Assembly (NCBI RefSeq): GCF_009498235.1
Contig: NZ_CP044205.1
Coordinates: 243,716-307,715, forward strand
From: Candidatus Methylospira mobilis
GTDB lineage: Bacteria > Pseudomonadota > Gammaproteobacteria > Methylococcales > Methylococcaceae
DNA: 64,000 bases
Direction of reading: 5' to 3'
The translations under genes were made by a program, and so were the position numbers. Shown one piece after another: positions 1 to 9,461 of this stretch; positions within the stretch are counted from its first letter, which is position 1, and every line of letters begins with the position of its first letter. The notes under the pieces are model-generated. The model saw only the letters and a list, made by a program, of their open reading frames with translations. It had not been told where the DNA came from and ran no database searches.

Positions 1-954
1 TTTTCTCTTGGGTTAAAAGCTAATGGCACTGTTGAAATATGGCAAGAGGTCATCGTCGCGACAGAGATTTCAGGCTCCAGCGTCACCAAAGTGCTGCATC
101 ATGTTGGCGATCATGTGAAAAAAGGTCAGCTCCTTCTGGTCTTTGATGATAAGTCGCTACTCTTGGAGATCGAGCAAACTCGCGCAGAGTTGGAGCAGGC
201 AAGGCTTTCGTTACGTGATGCTGAACTTAAATCCAGAGCGGTGAAGCAGGTAAAAGAAACCGGTGCATTAAGCGAACTTAAGATTGCCGAATTGGCAATG
301 GGAGAAAAGACGTCAAGAGTGCGAATGGCGGCTGCCAAGGCAAAGCTGGATCTCCAGTTACTTCGCTTAAAAAATACCAAAGTTGTTGCTGCGGAAGAAG
401 GGGTCATCACACAGCAAAATGTGAAGCTTGGATCTGTCCCGTCTTTAGGAGCAGACTTGTTTCACATGATACTCAAGGGGCAGCTTGAGTGGCTAGCCGT
501 GATTCCATCTGAAGAACTCAAGGAGATCAAGCCGGGCGTAACCGTTTTACTGAGTGCTGCGGGACTCCCTGATGTGCGTGGAACAGTACGATCCATATCT
601 CCAGAGGTCGATAGCAAAACACGTCAGGCAACAGTTTTCGTGGATATGCCGGTTCTGTTCTCGAACGGGTATCGACCGGGAATGTTTGTGCAAGGAGAAT
701 TCCAGCTCGGTATGAAACTATCACTCGCCGTCCCGAGTGGAGCTGTATGTTCAAAAAATGGATTTCAGCATGTATATCGGCTGGATAAATACCGAGGTGA
801 TATTGCCAAGGTTACAGAGTTGCAGGTTTCAATCGGGCGACAGAGCGGAAACTATCAAGAGATCAAATCCGGTATCAATGCAGGCGATGACATTGTGGCT
901 ACCGGGGCCTGCTTCCTCGCGGATGGCGATAGCGTTAACGTTGTTGAGCCATGA
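1..954 (+). CDS. RND efflux periplasmic adaptor (MFP/HlyD family), 5'-truncated by window edge
   Basis: Periplasmic adaptor subunit that would join the inner-membrane RND pump encoded next to an outer-membrane channel. The reading frame is open to base 1, upstream of the first in-frame GTG at 91. The upstream residues (GTVE...ATEISGSSVTKVL) are the start of a biotinyl-lipoyl-like half motif that continues as HHVGDHVKKGQLLLVFDD, so the gene begins outside the window and its signal peptide is not visible. After the lipoyl half comes a helical hairpin (about residues 45-100 of the GTG form), then the second lipoyl half, a beta-barrel and a membrane-proximal domain ending in GINAGDDIVATGACFLADGD. 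The stop codon overlaps the start of the pump gene (ATGA), so the two are translationally coupled. The substrate cannot be told from sequence. Confidence 0.9.
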   Translation, partial: FSLGLKANGTVEIWQEVIVATEISGSSVTKVLHHVGDHVKKGQLLLVFDDKSLLLEIEQTRAELEQARLSLRDAELKSRAVKQVKETGALSELKIAELAMGEKTSRVRMAAAKAKLDLQLLRLKNTKVVAAEEGVITQQNVKLGSVPSLGADLFHMILKGQLEWLAVIPSEELKEIKPGVTVLLSAAGLPDVRGTVRSISPEVDSKTRQATVFVDMPVLFSNGYRPGMFVQGEFQLGMKLSLAVPSGAVCSKNGFQHVYRLDKYRGDIAKVTELQVSIGRQSGNYQEIKSGINAGDDIVATGACFLADGDSVNVVEP

Positions 955-3900
955 ATATTTCAGCCTGGAGCATCGACCGCCCCATTCCCATTATTCTTTT
1001 CTTTATCATCTTATCCTTGGGCGGCCTTATTGCGTTCGAATCGCTTGCTGTTCAGGATTATCCCGATGTCGATCTCCCAGCCATCACAATAAGCACCGCT
1101 CTGCCCGGAGCTGCCTCGGAACAGATAGAGGCGGAAGTAACAGAAAGGATAGAGAACGCAATATCAACACTCAGCGGGTTAAAGCATATAAGTTCCGTGG
1201 TTAATGACGGCAGTACCGTTACGACGGTAATCTTTCAATTGGAAAAACCTTTGGAGCAGGCTTATCAGGAGGTATCTGCCGTTGTCTCTGGTGTTCGATC
1301 CAAGCTGCCAAATGATGCTACCGATTCCAGGGTCAAAAAAATTACGAGTTCATCGCAACCGATTCTCATCTTTTCTGTGCGTTCGGAGAGCATGAGTATG
1401 GTAGAGCTTTCCTGGTTTGTTGATCACAACATCATTAACCGGATTTCGGTTTTGAATGGCGTCGAGGAAGTAAAGCGGATTGGAGGGGGCAATCGTCAGA
1501 TTCATGTGGAACTCAATCCAGTTCGATTGAATGCATTAAATGTGACTGCCTCAGCAATCACACAGCGACTACGAAAAATTCAAATTGAAAGCTCCGGAGG
1601 GGTTTCTACTCTGAACGGTACGGAGCAAGTGATCCGCACGGATGGCAACGTTCATAGTCTCGATGAACTTGCTGCAATAGAAATACCATTTATCGACGGC
1701 AGGAGTTTCAGACTCGATCAATTGGCTGATATTCGGGATACAATAGAGGATAATCCCTCTATTGCTCTCCTGGATGGTAAGCCCGTCATCGCCTTTCAAA
1801 TTGCAAGAAGCAAGGGCGCCGGTGTTATAGAGGTTGCCAATCAGGTCGACCAAGCGATTCGAAACCTCCGCGCTGATTTTCCGAACATTCATATCGCACG
1901 AATAACTGATTTTGTTTCCCCGGTAGAAGAGTCTTTCTCCGGCTCCGTGCGTATGTTTGTGGAAGGGACATTCCTGGTTATTTTTGTCGTATGGTTATTT
2001 CTGCGCAACTCAAGGGCGACCCTGATCTCTGCATTGGCACTACCACTGTCAGTGCTGCCTGTCTTTATCGGCATGTATTTTCTTGGGTACACCCTAAATC
2101 TTGTGACGCTTCTTGCGTTGTCTTTGGTAATCGGAATACTGGTGGATGATGCAATTGTCGAGATTGAGAATATTATTCGATATTTACGTATTGAACATTC
2201 GCCACGTACCGCTACCATCAATGCGACGCAGGAAATAGGACTTGCAGTGATTGCGACAACCTTCGCAATGATCGCTGTATTTTTCCCCACGGCCTTCATG
2301 AAGGGTATAACAGGACTCTATTTCAGACAGTTCGGTGTGACCGCAACAATTGCTGTGTTCTCATCGTTGGCGGTTGCCCGTCTTCTGACACCGATGATGT
2401 CGGCTCATTTATTGAAATTATCGCCCGAGAAGGAAACGCGACAGAATAATATAAAAATGGTTTATCTCCGGTTTGTGGAGTGGTGTCTGGATCATCGGAT
2501 CTGGACTCTGGTTGGTGTTTTACTGTTTTTTTTCGGTTCGCTTTTTCTTTCTGGTTTTCTCGCCAAAGATTTCATGCCAAGAATCGAGGATCCACAGACG
2601 CAGGTTATGATCGAAATGGCTCCGGGTGCGCAGGAATCTGAAATCCTCGCGCTCTCCGAGGAGGTTCGCCAAAAAATATCCAGCATTCCAGTGGTCAAGG
2701 CGGTATTTTCCGTCATCGGTGCGCCCGTATCCAGTGAAAGCGGGCGGAATAGTATGGAGACATACCGTAAGGCCACGTTGAATGTCATTCTAGGCCCCAG
2801 TAAAGATCGTGAAAAAAGTAATGAAGAAATAGAGTCCGAAATCAGTAGGCTTCTGAGTCGGGTTCCGGGGGTCAGAATCAAGGTTGGCCCGAGGGGTTCA
2901 CAACGACATGTTTTTGCCTTTCAGTTGATGAGTGCGGACCCGCATCTTCTCTCATTAACGGCACGAAAAGTTGAAGGCGAACTGAAAACCATCCCGGGTT
3001 TCGGATCAATTACTTCGACTGTTTCTGAACTAAGACCAGAGCTCTTGATCCGGCCTGATTTTGCGAAAATAGCAGACCTGGGGGTCAGCACACAGGATAT
3101 TGGAGATACCTTGAGGGTCTCAACAATCGGCGATTATGAGGCGTATCTTCCCAAGCTCAATCTAGGGCAACAGCGGATTCCCATCGCCTTGATCATTAAG
3201 CCTGAATCCTTAAGTCAAATTCAGCTTGTCAAAATGCTCAGGGTACCTTCAGCCAATTCGAAGACTGGTACTGTGGAGCTAGGGCAGGTCGCGGAGGTTC
3301 GGCTCACAACAGGCGTTGGCTCAATTAACCGATTCAATTATAGCCGCGTCGCGAAGTTCGAAGTGGAGCTCATTGGCGTCGATCTCGTCGACGCTGCCGA
3401 TTCTGTCGCTCGTATGCGGTCTATCCAGAGTCTGCCCAAGGGTATTACGAGATTGGATATTGGAGATGCCGAGGAGTTGAATGACCTTTTTCATGGGTTT
3501 GGTTTCGCGATGCTTGCTGGTGTGGTTGTAATTTATATTATTATGGCACTGCTATTTACCGACTTCCTACAGCCTATAACAATTCTTTCAGCCCTACCTT
3601 TATCATTTGGGGGGGGATTTATTGCCTTGCTGTTAACGGGCAAGGCACTCTCCATGCCCGCATTGATTGGGATGGTGATGCTGATAGGTATTGCAACCAA
3701 GAATTCGATTCTTTTAGTTGATTACTGTATCATATATAAAAATGGTCGTGGTGCAACGTTTCGCGAAGCCATTATAGATGCTTGCCGTCATCGGGCTACG
3801 CCCATTATCATGACATCAATTGCGATGGCGGTGGGCATGCTGCCAATTGCCATTGGAACGGGTAGTTCTGATTCTGAATTTAGAAGCCAAATGGCGATTG

Positions 3901-4013
3901 CAGTAATCGGAGGGTTGTTCACGTCAACGTTTCTGAGTCTGCTCGTGGTGCCCGTGGTTTATTTAACCATTGAGGATTTTCGCTCATATATCATGAGTCG
4001 CTTTCGTAAATAA
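951..4013 (+). CDS. RND family efflux permease (HAE1/AcrB-like)
   Basis: Proton-driven tripartite efflux pump of the inner membrane, 1020 aa, the normal length for this family. It has the classic layout: TM1 at about residues 10-30, a large periplasmic loop with porter domains (PGAASEQIEAEVTERIE), TM2-6 from about 330, a second loop, and TM8-12 at the C-terminus. The proton relay is visible in TM4: D399 and D400 in GILVDDAIVEIEN, with a lysine-containing TM10 segment (IGIATKNSILLVDY). The GGG-like helix start FGGGFIALLL is also present. It overlaps the adaptor gene by 4 nt. No outer-membrane TolC partner is encoded downstream, so it must lie upstream of the window or elsewhere. HAE1 (organic solutes) fits better than the metal-exporting HME group, but the substrate is unknown. 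Confidence 0.93.
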   Translation: MNISAWSIDRPIPIILFFIILSLGGLIAFESLAVQDYPDVDLPAITISTALPGAASEQIEAEVTERIENAISTLSGLKHISSVVNDGSTVTTVIFQLEKPLEQAYQEVSAVVSGVRSKLPNDATDSRVKKITSSSQPILIFSVRSESMSMVELSWFVDHNIINRISVLNGVEEVKRIGGGNRQIHVELNPVRLNALNVTASAITQRLRKIQIESSGGVSTLNGTEQVIRTDGNVHSLDELAAIEIPFIDGRSFRLDQLADIRDTIEDNPSIALLDGKPVIAFQIARSKGAGVIEVANQVDQAIRNLRADFPNIHIARITDFVSPVEESFSGSVRMFVEGTFLVIFVVWLFLRNSRATLISALALPLSVLPVFIGMYFLGYTLNLVTLLALSLVIGILVDDAIVEIENIIRYLRIEHSPRTATINATQEIGLAVIATTFAMIAVFFPTAFMKGITGLYFRQFGVTATIAVFSSLAVARLLTPMMSAHLLKLSPEKETRQNNIKMVYLRFVEWCLDHRIWTLVGVLLFFFGSLFLSGFLAKDFMPRIEDPQTQVMIEMAPGAQESEILALSEEVRQKISSIPVVKAVFSVIGAPVSSESGRNSMETYRKATLNVILGPSKDREKSNEEIESEISRLLSRVPGVRIKVGPRGSQRHVFAFQLMSADPHLLSLTARKVEGELKTIPGFGSITSTVSELRPELLIRPDFAKIADLGVSTQDIGDTLRVSTIGDYEAYLPKLNLGQQRIPIALIIKPESLSQIQLVKMLRVPSANSKTGTVELGQVAEVRLTTGVGSINRFNYSRVAKFEVELIGVDLVDAADSVARMRSIQSLPKGITRLDIGDAEELNDLFHGFGFAMLAGVVVIYIIMALLFTDFLQPITILSALPLSFGGGFIALLLTGKALSMPALIGMVMLIGIATKNSILLVDYCIIYKNGRGATFREAIIDACRHRATPIIMTSIAMAVGMLPIAIGTGSSDSEFRSQMAIAVIGGLFTSTFLSLLVVPVVYLTIEDFRSYIMSRFRK

Positions 4014-4154
4014 ATGTGACTGGTTATTAATGTTGGACAGTCCTTGCTGAAGTAATGGAATGGTCGCCCTCCCTAAGGAAGCTCTGATTAAGTGCCGTTT
4101 TTAACGGTTTCAAAATTCCAATATAATGAATATACAGTCAATAATGTTTGCGCT

Positions 4155-5513
4155 ATGGGTTTGATCAGAGGTTCCCTGAACGGCATCGAATGTAGAAAAG
4201 TGGATAAAAAAAATAAAATCCCAAGCGGCTTGGGTTACCCATTCTACTTTCTGTGGTGCGGAGAGACCGTTTCCCTTATAGGAACTTCACTGATGAAGTT
4301 TGCCTTAGGCGTATGGGTTTACCAAAAAACCGGATCGGTTATTGATTTCTCAGCGGTGATCGTTTCAGTGGTTTTGCCCCAATTGCTTGTCATGCCGTTT
4401 ACAGGAAGCATCGCTGACCGTTTTGACTTTCGTTATGTGATCATTGCGGCTGATGTCGCCACTGCACTATTGACGCTCATGCTGGCTTGGTTTTTGTGGC
4501 GCAACTTTCTTGCGATTTGGCATCTTTATGTCTTCAACATGCTGTTCTCCCTGGTCGGCGCATTTCGAATGCCTGCTTATAGCGCATCGGTGAGAAAACT
4601 CCTGTCTTTAGATAAATTGGCCCAAGCCAGTGGGTTGATGGGGATCAGTTTGAGTCTGTTGACCATGTTTGCGCCAATGGCGGCAGGAGGGCTAATGGCA
4701 GCAGTCGGTTTACCTGGAATTGTCTGTATTGACCTCATCGCCTTTTGCATAGGCTCCCTGTTTGTCCTGAAGGCGTTTTTACATTTGGATAAATATGGGA
4801 ATAAGCAAGAACCAGCAGACTGTTCCTCTAAAAGCAGTACTTTTTCGGTTGCCAAGGATTTTTTTAAGCGAGAACCGATTATGTTAGGCTTGCTTTTTTA
4901 TTCAATTGTTCAACAAGGTTTGATCGCACTCGTATCGACAATGATCATGCCAATGGTTCTTTCTAACTATTCTGAGAAAGATCTCGGAATCATTCTGAGC
5001 TGTGGAAGCCTTGGCGGTCTGCTTGGTGCCGCGCTGCTGACAGCCATGAGCCACATAAGCCATTTGATGATCGGTGTTCTTATAGGTGATGCCGTTTTGG
5101 CATTTTGCATCATGTTGGCTGGTATCAGCACCTCTTTTGTTTTTTACTGCGTGTGCGCTTTTGTGGCTCTTTTCGCATCAGGTTTCGCCGAGGGCTGCGG
5201 TCGCACGCTGTGGATGAAAAAAGTACCAAACCAATATCAAGGAAGAATATTTTCCATCGGGGGTGGGCTCGTGCTTTTAGTATCGGCTTTAGTCATTCTC
5301 TGCGGGGGAGTTATTGGAGAAAAGATTCTCGAACCTGCGTTCACAGAAGGCGGAGGGTTAGGAATGACTGTAGGATCGTGGATAGGAACAGGCAAGGGCC
5401 GTGGGATGGGATTCATGTTCATCGTTTGCGGGTCCGTGGGATTTTTTGTGGCCTTGAGCGCCTTTGCGACAAAATTGCGCCGGCTCGATTTTTTAGTACC
5501 CGATTCGCGATAA
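4155..5513 (+). CDS. MFS transporter (EntS/MFS_3-type exporter)
   Basis: Major facilitator exporter of about 452 aa with 12 predicted membrane helices. Conserved features are the first-helix segment FYFLWCGETVSLIGTSLMKFALGVWVYQ and the loop 2-3 motif GSIADRFDFR. This subfamily (enterobactin-exporter-like) often accompanies nonribosomal peptide or siderophore clusters, which suggests, as inference only, that such a cluster lies left of the window. Start choice: the frame is open from a GTG at 4092, but that GTG sits in a dispersed repeat end (AAGGAAGCTCTGATTAAG), so I prefer ATG 4155; GTG 4201 is also possible. There are 141 nt between the pump stop and this start, so co-transcription with the RND genes is plausible. 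Two low-complexity Gly-rich stretches occur near the C-terminus (about residues 395-430). Confidence 0.85.
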   Translation: MGLIRGSLNGIECRKVDKKNKIPSGLGYPFYFLWCGETVSLIGTSLMKFALGVWVYQKTGSVIDFSAVIVSVVLPQLLVMPFTGSIADRFDFRYVIIAADVATALLTLMLAWFLWRNFLAIWHLYVFNMLFSLVGAFRMPAYSASVRKLLSLDKLAQASGLMGISLSLLTMFAPMAAGGLMAAVGLPGIVCIDLIAFCIGSLFVLKAFLHLDKYGNKQEPADCSSKSSTFSVAKDFFKREPIMLGLLFYSIVQQGLIALVSTMIMPMVLSNYSEKDLGIILSCGSLGGLLGAALLTAMSHISHLMIGVLIGDAVLAFCIMLAGISTSFVFYCVCAFVALFASGFAEGCGRTLWMKKVPNQYQGRIFSIGGGLVLLVSALVILCGGVIGEKILEPAFTEGGGLGMTVGSWIGTGKGRGMGFMFIVCGSVGFFVALSAFATKLRRLDFLVPDSR

Positions 5514-5785
5514 GCCAAAAGGGGGCTCGGCGGGTCTTGGCCGGCCACAAGCTTATGCCCGCCATAGTGTTTCTTCGGCTCGCAAGCAATCTGGCCGATT
5601 ATTATGTTCTTGATACCTAGCGGCATCACCCAGAAAGCGCGATGGTTGCAATCGTTCCGTAACGCATGCGCCACACACCATTTTCCCGGCTGTGCTGGCA
5701 TAAACCGTTGCCGGCGCGATAACATATCCGTCCTGGCGCCATAGCCCGAGTCTTAACATGCCTATCGTACTTCAGGAAGCCCACC

Positions 5786-7081
5786 ATGCACTGTGACGTA
5801 CTCATCGTCGGCGGCGGCCCGGCAGGGTCTACCGCCGCCGCCCTGCTTGCCGAACGCGGTTACAGCGTTACCCTGCTGGAAAAAGCCCGCCACCCGCGTT
5901 TCCATATCGGCGAATCGCTGCTGCCGGCCAATTTGCCGCTGTTCGAACGTCTCGGCGTTGCCGAACAGGTGCGGGCGATAGGCATGCGCAAGGAAGGCGC
6001 CGAATTCGTTTCTCCCGATCATGAACTGGCTCAAACTTTCCCGTTTGCCGAGGCCTGGGATAAGTCCATGCCGTTTGCCTATCAGGTCAGGCGCTCGCAA
6101 CTGGATGAAATACTGATACGCAATGCGGCGCGCAAGGGCGCTGAGGTGCTGGAAGGCTGCCGGGCGCGGCGCGTCGATTTTCCCGAAAATCCCGGCGAAC
6201 CGGTCGGCGTTCATGCTGAAACCGAAACGGGAGAAATGCAGCTGTGGCAAACGCGTTTCGTGATCGACGCTTCCGGGCGCGATACCTTGCTCGGCGCACA
6301 GTTCAAGGTAAAAAAGCGCAACCCGCTGCACAACAGTTCGGCTTTGTACGGTCATTTCGAAGGCGCGCGCCGTAATCCTGGGCAGGCGGAAGGGAATATC
6401 AGTATTTTCTGGTTCGAACACGGCTGGTTCTGGTTTATACCGCTCGCCGGCGGGGTGACCAGCATCGGCGCGGTTACCTGGCCTTATTACATGAAAACGC
6501 GCGCGCAGCGCTCGCCGGAACAGTTTTTTCTGGATACCGTGGCGGCCTGCCCCAAGCTGTCCGAACGCCTGAGCGAAGCGCGTCTGGTTTCCGAAGTCCA
6601 TGCCACCGGCAATTACTCCTACGTTTGCGATCGCACTCATGGCGAGCGCTATTTATTGCTGGGCGACGCCTACGCCTTTATCGACCCGGTGTTTTCATCA
6701 GGGGTGATGCTGGCCATGCACAGCGCCTTTGCCGGCGCGGAGGCGGTGGCTACCTGTTTGAGCCGTCCGGAACTATCGAAACAGGCGCTCGAACAGTTCG
6801 ATCGCGTGATGCGCAGGGGACCGCGTATCTTTTCTTGGTTTATTTACCGCGTATCGTCTCCGGCCATGCGCGAACTGCTGATGCAGCCGCGCAATATGTT
6901 TCGCGTCAAGGAAGCCTTGCTGTCGGTGCTGGCCGGCGATATATTCGGAAACACGCCGATCTGGGGTTCGGTGTTCGTATTCAAGTGCATCTACTATTTA
7001 AGCTTCATTGTGCACTGGAAGTCCTCTTTTGCGGCCTGGCGCATGCGCAAAAACAATATCAGGCCGGTGGAATTGCACTGA
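5786..7081 (+). CDS. FAD-dependent oxidoreductase (tryptophan-halogenase/geranylgeranyl-reductase-like)
   Basis: Flavoprotein monooxygenase-like enzyme, 431 aa. The N-terminus carries the FAD Rossmann motif VGGGPAGSTAA (about residues 7-18) and the subfamily signature FHIGESLLPANLPLFERLGV. The second FAD motif is GDAYAFIDPVFSSGVMLAM (about residues 289-307). This family includes flavin-dependent halogenases and oxidoreductases found in aryl polyene and xanthomonadin clusters. The halogenase WxWxIP-type signature is only approximated here (FWFEHGWFWFIPLAGG), so halogenation is not claimed. It is first of three tightly packed genes (24 nt to the next, then a 17-nt overlap) whose other products, a chorismatase and an acyltransferase, also occur in such pigment clusters. 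The GC content is clearly higher than that of the MFS gene before it. Confidence 0.82.
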   Translation: MHCDVLIVGGGPAGSTAAALLAERGYSVTLLEKARHPRFHIGESLLPANLPLFERLGVAEQVRAIGMRKEGAEFVSPDHELAQTFPFAEAWDKSMPFAYQVRRSQLDEILIRNAARKGAEVLEGCRARRVDFPENPGEPVGVHAETETGEMQLWQTRFVIDASGRDTLLGAQFKVKKRNPLHNSSALYGHFEGARRNPGQAEGNISIFWFEHGWFWFIPLAGGVTSIGAVTWPYYMKTRAQRSPEQFFLDTVAACPKLSERLSEARLVSEVHATGNYSYVCDRTHGERYLLLGDAYAFIDPVFSSGVMLAMHSAFAGAEAVATCLSRPELSKQALEQFDRVMRRGPRIFSWFIYRVSSPAMRELLMQPRNMFRVKEALLSVLAGDIFGNTPIWGSVFVFKCIYYLSFIVHWKSSFAAWRMRKNNIRPVELH

Positions 7082-7105
7082 AGCCGCCTTTTCAGGGATT
7101 ACAGG

Positions 7106-8107
7106 ATGGAAAATCTCTACCTCAATGCGCAAGACTTCGCAGCCCGGCAGGCCCAGCCGTACGATAACGTGCTGGGTCTGGTCCGGTTTTCCGATCGACC
7201 GGACCCTTCCCCGTTACATCCGGACATACCGGTCCTTCATGTTCCGGCGAAACCGCTTGATGGCGGGGATGAGGTTTACAACATCTGGCGCAGCGCCGAT
7301 CCGCCCAGTTACCGGCGTCAGGATGCCATCAGCTACAGCATCACGGAGTCGTTGCTATGGGGGTGCCTGAGCCTGAGCGAGACCGGCGGTTTGACGCAGA
7401 CAGCGCGTTTCGCCTACGATGAAATCCTGAAGCTGCTGGCGCGGCAGGGCATGCCCCATTTTTACCGGATCTGGCACTATATTCCGGATATCAATCAATC
7501 GGAAAACGGTACCGAACGCTACCGTTTGTTCAACCAGGGCCGGCAGGCGGCATTACAGGGCGCCGGCCTGTTGGCGCGGCATAGCGCCGCGGCCAGCGCG
7601 GTCGGCATCGGCGGCGCTGCGTTGTGCATGAATTTCCTGGCCGGCAAACGGCCGCCGCTGCCTATCGAAAATCCGCGCCAGGTCAGCGCCTATCGCTATC
7701 CTCCGCGATATGGCGCCAGTCCGCCGTTGTTTTCCCGCGCCAGCCTGGTTCGTGCGGAAGGGCAAAGCACCCTGTTCATTTCCGGCACCGCCAGCATCGC
7801 CGGTCATCTCAGCCTGCATGCCGGCGATGTCCGCGCACAAACCCGCGAAACGCTGGCGAACATCGGCGCATTGCTGGACGAGGCCAATAGACTTGTTGGC
7901 GGCAAGCGTTTAAAACTTGCCGATCTCGAATTCAAAGCCTATCTGCGCCATGTCGATGACGCCGCGCTTGTTGCTGATGAGTTGCGCGGTCTGCTTGACG
8001 CTGCGGCGCGGGTACGGATGGTGCAGGCGGCGATATGCCGCCTGGAACTGCTGGTGGAAATAGAGGCCGTGGCGCGCTGGGATCCCGCAGATGATACAGC
8101 CCTTTGA
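7106..8107 (+). CDS. XanB2/FkbO-like chorismatase (chorismate lyase-type, RidA-fold C-terminus)
   Basis: Probable chorismatase of 333 aa. In characterised relatives (XanB2, Hyg5, FkbO) chorismate is converted to 3-hydroxybenzoate, 4-hydroxybenzoate or a dihydroxycyclohexadiene carboxylate plus pyruvate. The order of segments matches that family as I recall it: an N-terminal domain with YNIWRSADPP, then FYRIWHYIPDIN and GTERYRLFNQGRQAAL, then a RidA-like C-terminal half with TLFISGTASIAGH and an AQTRETLANI helix. In XanB2, 3-hydroxybenzoate primes the xanthomonadin aryl polyene. Lying between a pigment-type flavoprotein and a PlsC-like acyltransferase, this copy is best read as making a hydroxybenzoate starter. 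Which isomer it makes cannot be decided by eye. The family call is from motif recognition without a profile search. Confidence 0.8.
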   Translation: MENLYLNAQDFAARQAQPYDNVLGLVRFSDRPDPSPLHPDIPVLHVPAKPLDGGDEVYNIWRSADPPSYRRQDAISYSITESLLWGCLSLSETGGLTQTARFAYDEILKLLARQGMPHFYRIWHYIPDINQSENGTERYRLFNQGRQAALQGAGLLARHSAAASAVGIGGAALCMNFLAGKRPPLPIENPRQVSAYRYPPRYGASPPLFSRASLVRAEGQSTLFISGTASIAGHLSLHAGDVRAQTRETLANIGALLDEANRLVGGKRLKLADLEFKAYLRHVDDAALVADELRGLLDAAARVRMVQAAICRLELLVEIEAVARWDPADDTAL

Positions 8108-8912
8108 TCGCAGCCGTAGGGCGCGGTTCTTCAGCCGGCTGCGCGCGCGCGCGCTATTGATTTTCGGCTTGTCGACGCTGGCGATTCTTTGTCTGCTGTG
8201 GTCGATTATCGCCATTCCGTTACCGAGGGTCATGCCGATGCCGCAGGCCAGACGGCTGGGGCGCCTGGCGATTACCGGCGGGTTTCGCTGGTATATTGAT
8301 GTATTGACGCGTCTGGGCGCATTCCGTTTCGATCTGAGCGAGCTTGATGCCTTGCGCCAGGCGCCGCCGTTGATAATCGCCGCCAATCATCCCTGTTTGC
8401 TCGATGCGGTGATGATCTTGTCGCGGCTGCCGAACGTAAGCTGTATCCTGAAGGCCAAACTCTGGAACAATCCGTTGTTTGGAGCGGGTGCGCGACTTGC
8501 GGGTTATATTCGCAACGATGCGCCGGTAGCCATGATAAAAGCCGCTGTTCAGGAGTTGAAAAACGGCAGCCATATGCTGGTGTTTCCGGAAGGCACCCGC
8601 ACCACGCACCCGCCGCTGAATCCGCTCAAGAGCAGCACCGGTTTGATTGCGGTAAAAGCCGGCGTGCCGGTGCAAGTAGTGTTTATCGAGATCAATTCGC
8701 CGTTTTTGGGAAAAGACTGGCCGCTGTTGCGCTGTCCGTCGGTGCCGATAGTATGCCGCGTGCGCTTGGGGCGCAGGATAACGCCGCCTCATGATGTCAG
8801 AGGTTTTATGCACGATCTGGAAACCTGTTTTCAGGCGGGCTTAAGCGCGGTCGAGTCTGACGGAGGGTGCGAAACCGGCGCCCGCCTTGAAAAACATGGC
8901 GGACGGACTTAA
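8091..8912 (+). CDS. PlsC-like 1-acyl-glycerol-3-phosphate acyltransferase family protein
   Basis: Membrane-associated acyltransferase of 273 aa with one N-terminal hydrophobic helix (about residues 21-42). The HX4D catalytic motif is intact (H100-PCLL-D105) and the glycerophosphate-binding motif FPEGTR is at about residues 165-170. It starts inside the preceding gene (17-nt overlap), which implies translational coupling and a shared role. In aryl polyene and xanthomonadin clusters an enzyme of this family moves the polyene acyl chain onto a lipid or glycosyl acceptor in the envelope; a housekeeping PlsC role is the alternative. The last 20 residues look unstructured. Confidence 0.85.
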   Translation: MIQPFDRSRRARFFSRLRARALLIFGLSTLAILCLLWSIIAIPLPRVMPMPQARRLGRLAITGGFRWYIDVLTRLGAFRFDLSELDALRQAPPLIIAANHPCLLDAVMILSRLPNVSCILKAKLWNNPLFGAGARLAGYIRNDAPVAMIKAAVQELKNGSHMLVFPEGTRTTHPPLNPLKSSTGLIAVKAGVPVQVVFIEINSPFLGKDWPLLRCPSVPIVCRVRLGRRITPPHDVRGFMHDLETCFQAGLSAVESDGGCETGARLEKHGGRT

Positions 8913-8948
8913 AGCTTATGGCTCAATGCGCCGATAAGGATATGAGCG

Positions 8949-9094
8949 ATAACTATTCGGCTGCCGTTGTATATCACTGTAGGAGCGGGCCTTAGCCTGC
9001 GAAAGAGACGGAGCGAGAGCAAAAGCCCGTTCCGGCAAAGTCGTTTCATTTTAATGATGCGTTTCCGTAGAAGGCTCTTGAGCTGAATGGTTAC
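8949..9094. repeat. MITE-like dispersed element (AACTATTCRGCT ends)
   Basis: An interval bounded by ATAACTATTCGGCT on the left and AGCTGAATGGTTAC on the right, which are imperfect inverted copies of each other. The same ends bound a sharper element at 13947-14134. The sequence GTTGTATATCACTG followed by GGAGCGGGC just inside the left end is also found at 14207-14232. No coding sequence is apparent. A further right-end copy (AGCTGAATAGTTAC) lies at about 9406-9420, just before the VgrG gene, so more than one decayed copy may be nested here. Confidence 0.55.
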
Positions 9095-9248
9095 AATTAA
9101 AAACGCATCGTTCCGGCTGAGCGCGCCGCATGCATGATCAGAGGGGGTAATAAGTCGGTACCCAGCGTACATGGCCTGCCTTGGGCATCGCCGCAGGGAT
9201 GGCTACCAGGCAGCGCCCCTGCCGACTGAAACCGGCAACGCCCTGCCA

Positions 9249-9380
9249 AGCCTAACCGGTCATGGCGCAAGCGTCGCCCCGTATCATGCAAACGCATGCG
9301 CCAACGCCCGGTTTCCCTCACCCAGTCTCTCCCGGCGGCAGAGGGGGTCAGATGTTCGCTTCGCGATTTGCACGGTAACG
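9249..9380 (+). repeat. Dispersed intergenic repeat, family B
   Basis: A block carrying CCTAACCGGTCATGGCGCAA, a run of CGCATGCG-type palindromes, GTTTCCCTCACCCAG and CTCTCCCGGCGG. Near-identical blocks occur at 15131-15250 (same strand) and 22072-22167 (opposite strand), and partial pieces at about 51905-52165. It is followed by the shared tail GCGATTTGCACGGTAACGG. The 549-bp gene-free interval 8913-9461 consists mainly of this repeat and the MITE-like element before it; I see no gene in it. Confidence 0.6.
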
Positions 9381-9461
9381 GTTTTTCTTCATACAGGGTC
9401 GATCAAGCTGAATAGTTACAGGAATTGATAATTTGATAAAACATCACCGAGAGATACAAAC

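Noticed and set aside
5762..6640. Long minus-strand open frame (292 codons) opposite the FAD oxidoreductase gene
   Set aside because: It is a mirror of a GC-rich real gene; composition (His, Arg, Ala-rich) is typical of antisense frames and the plus-strand protein has clear FAD motifs.
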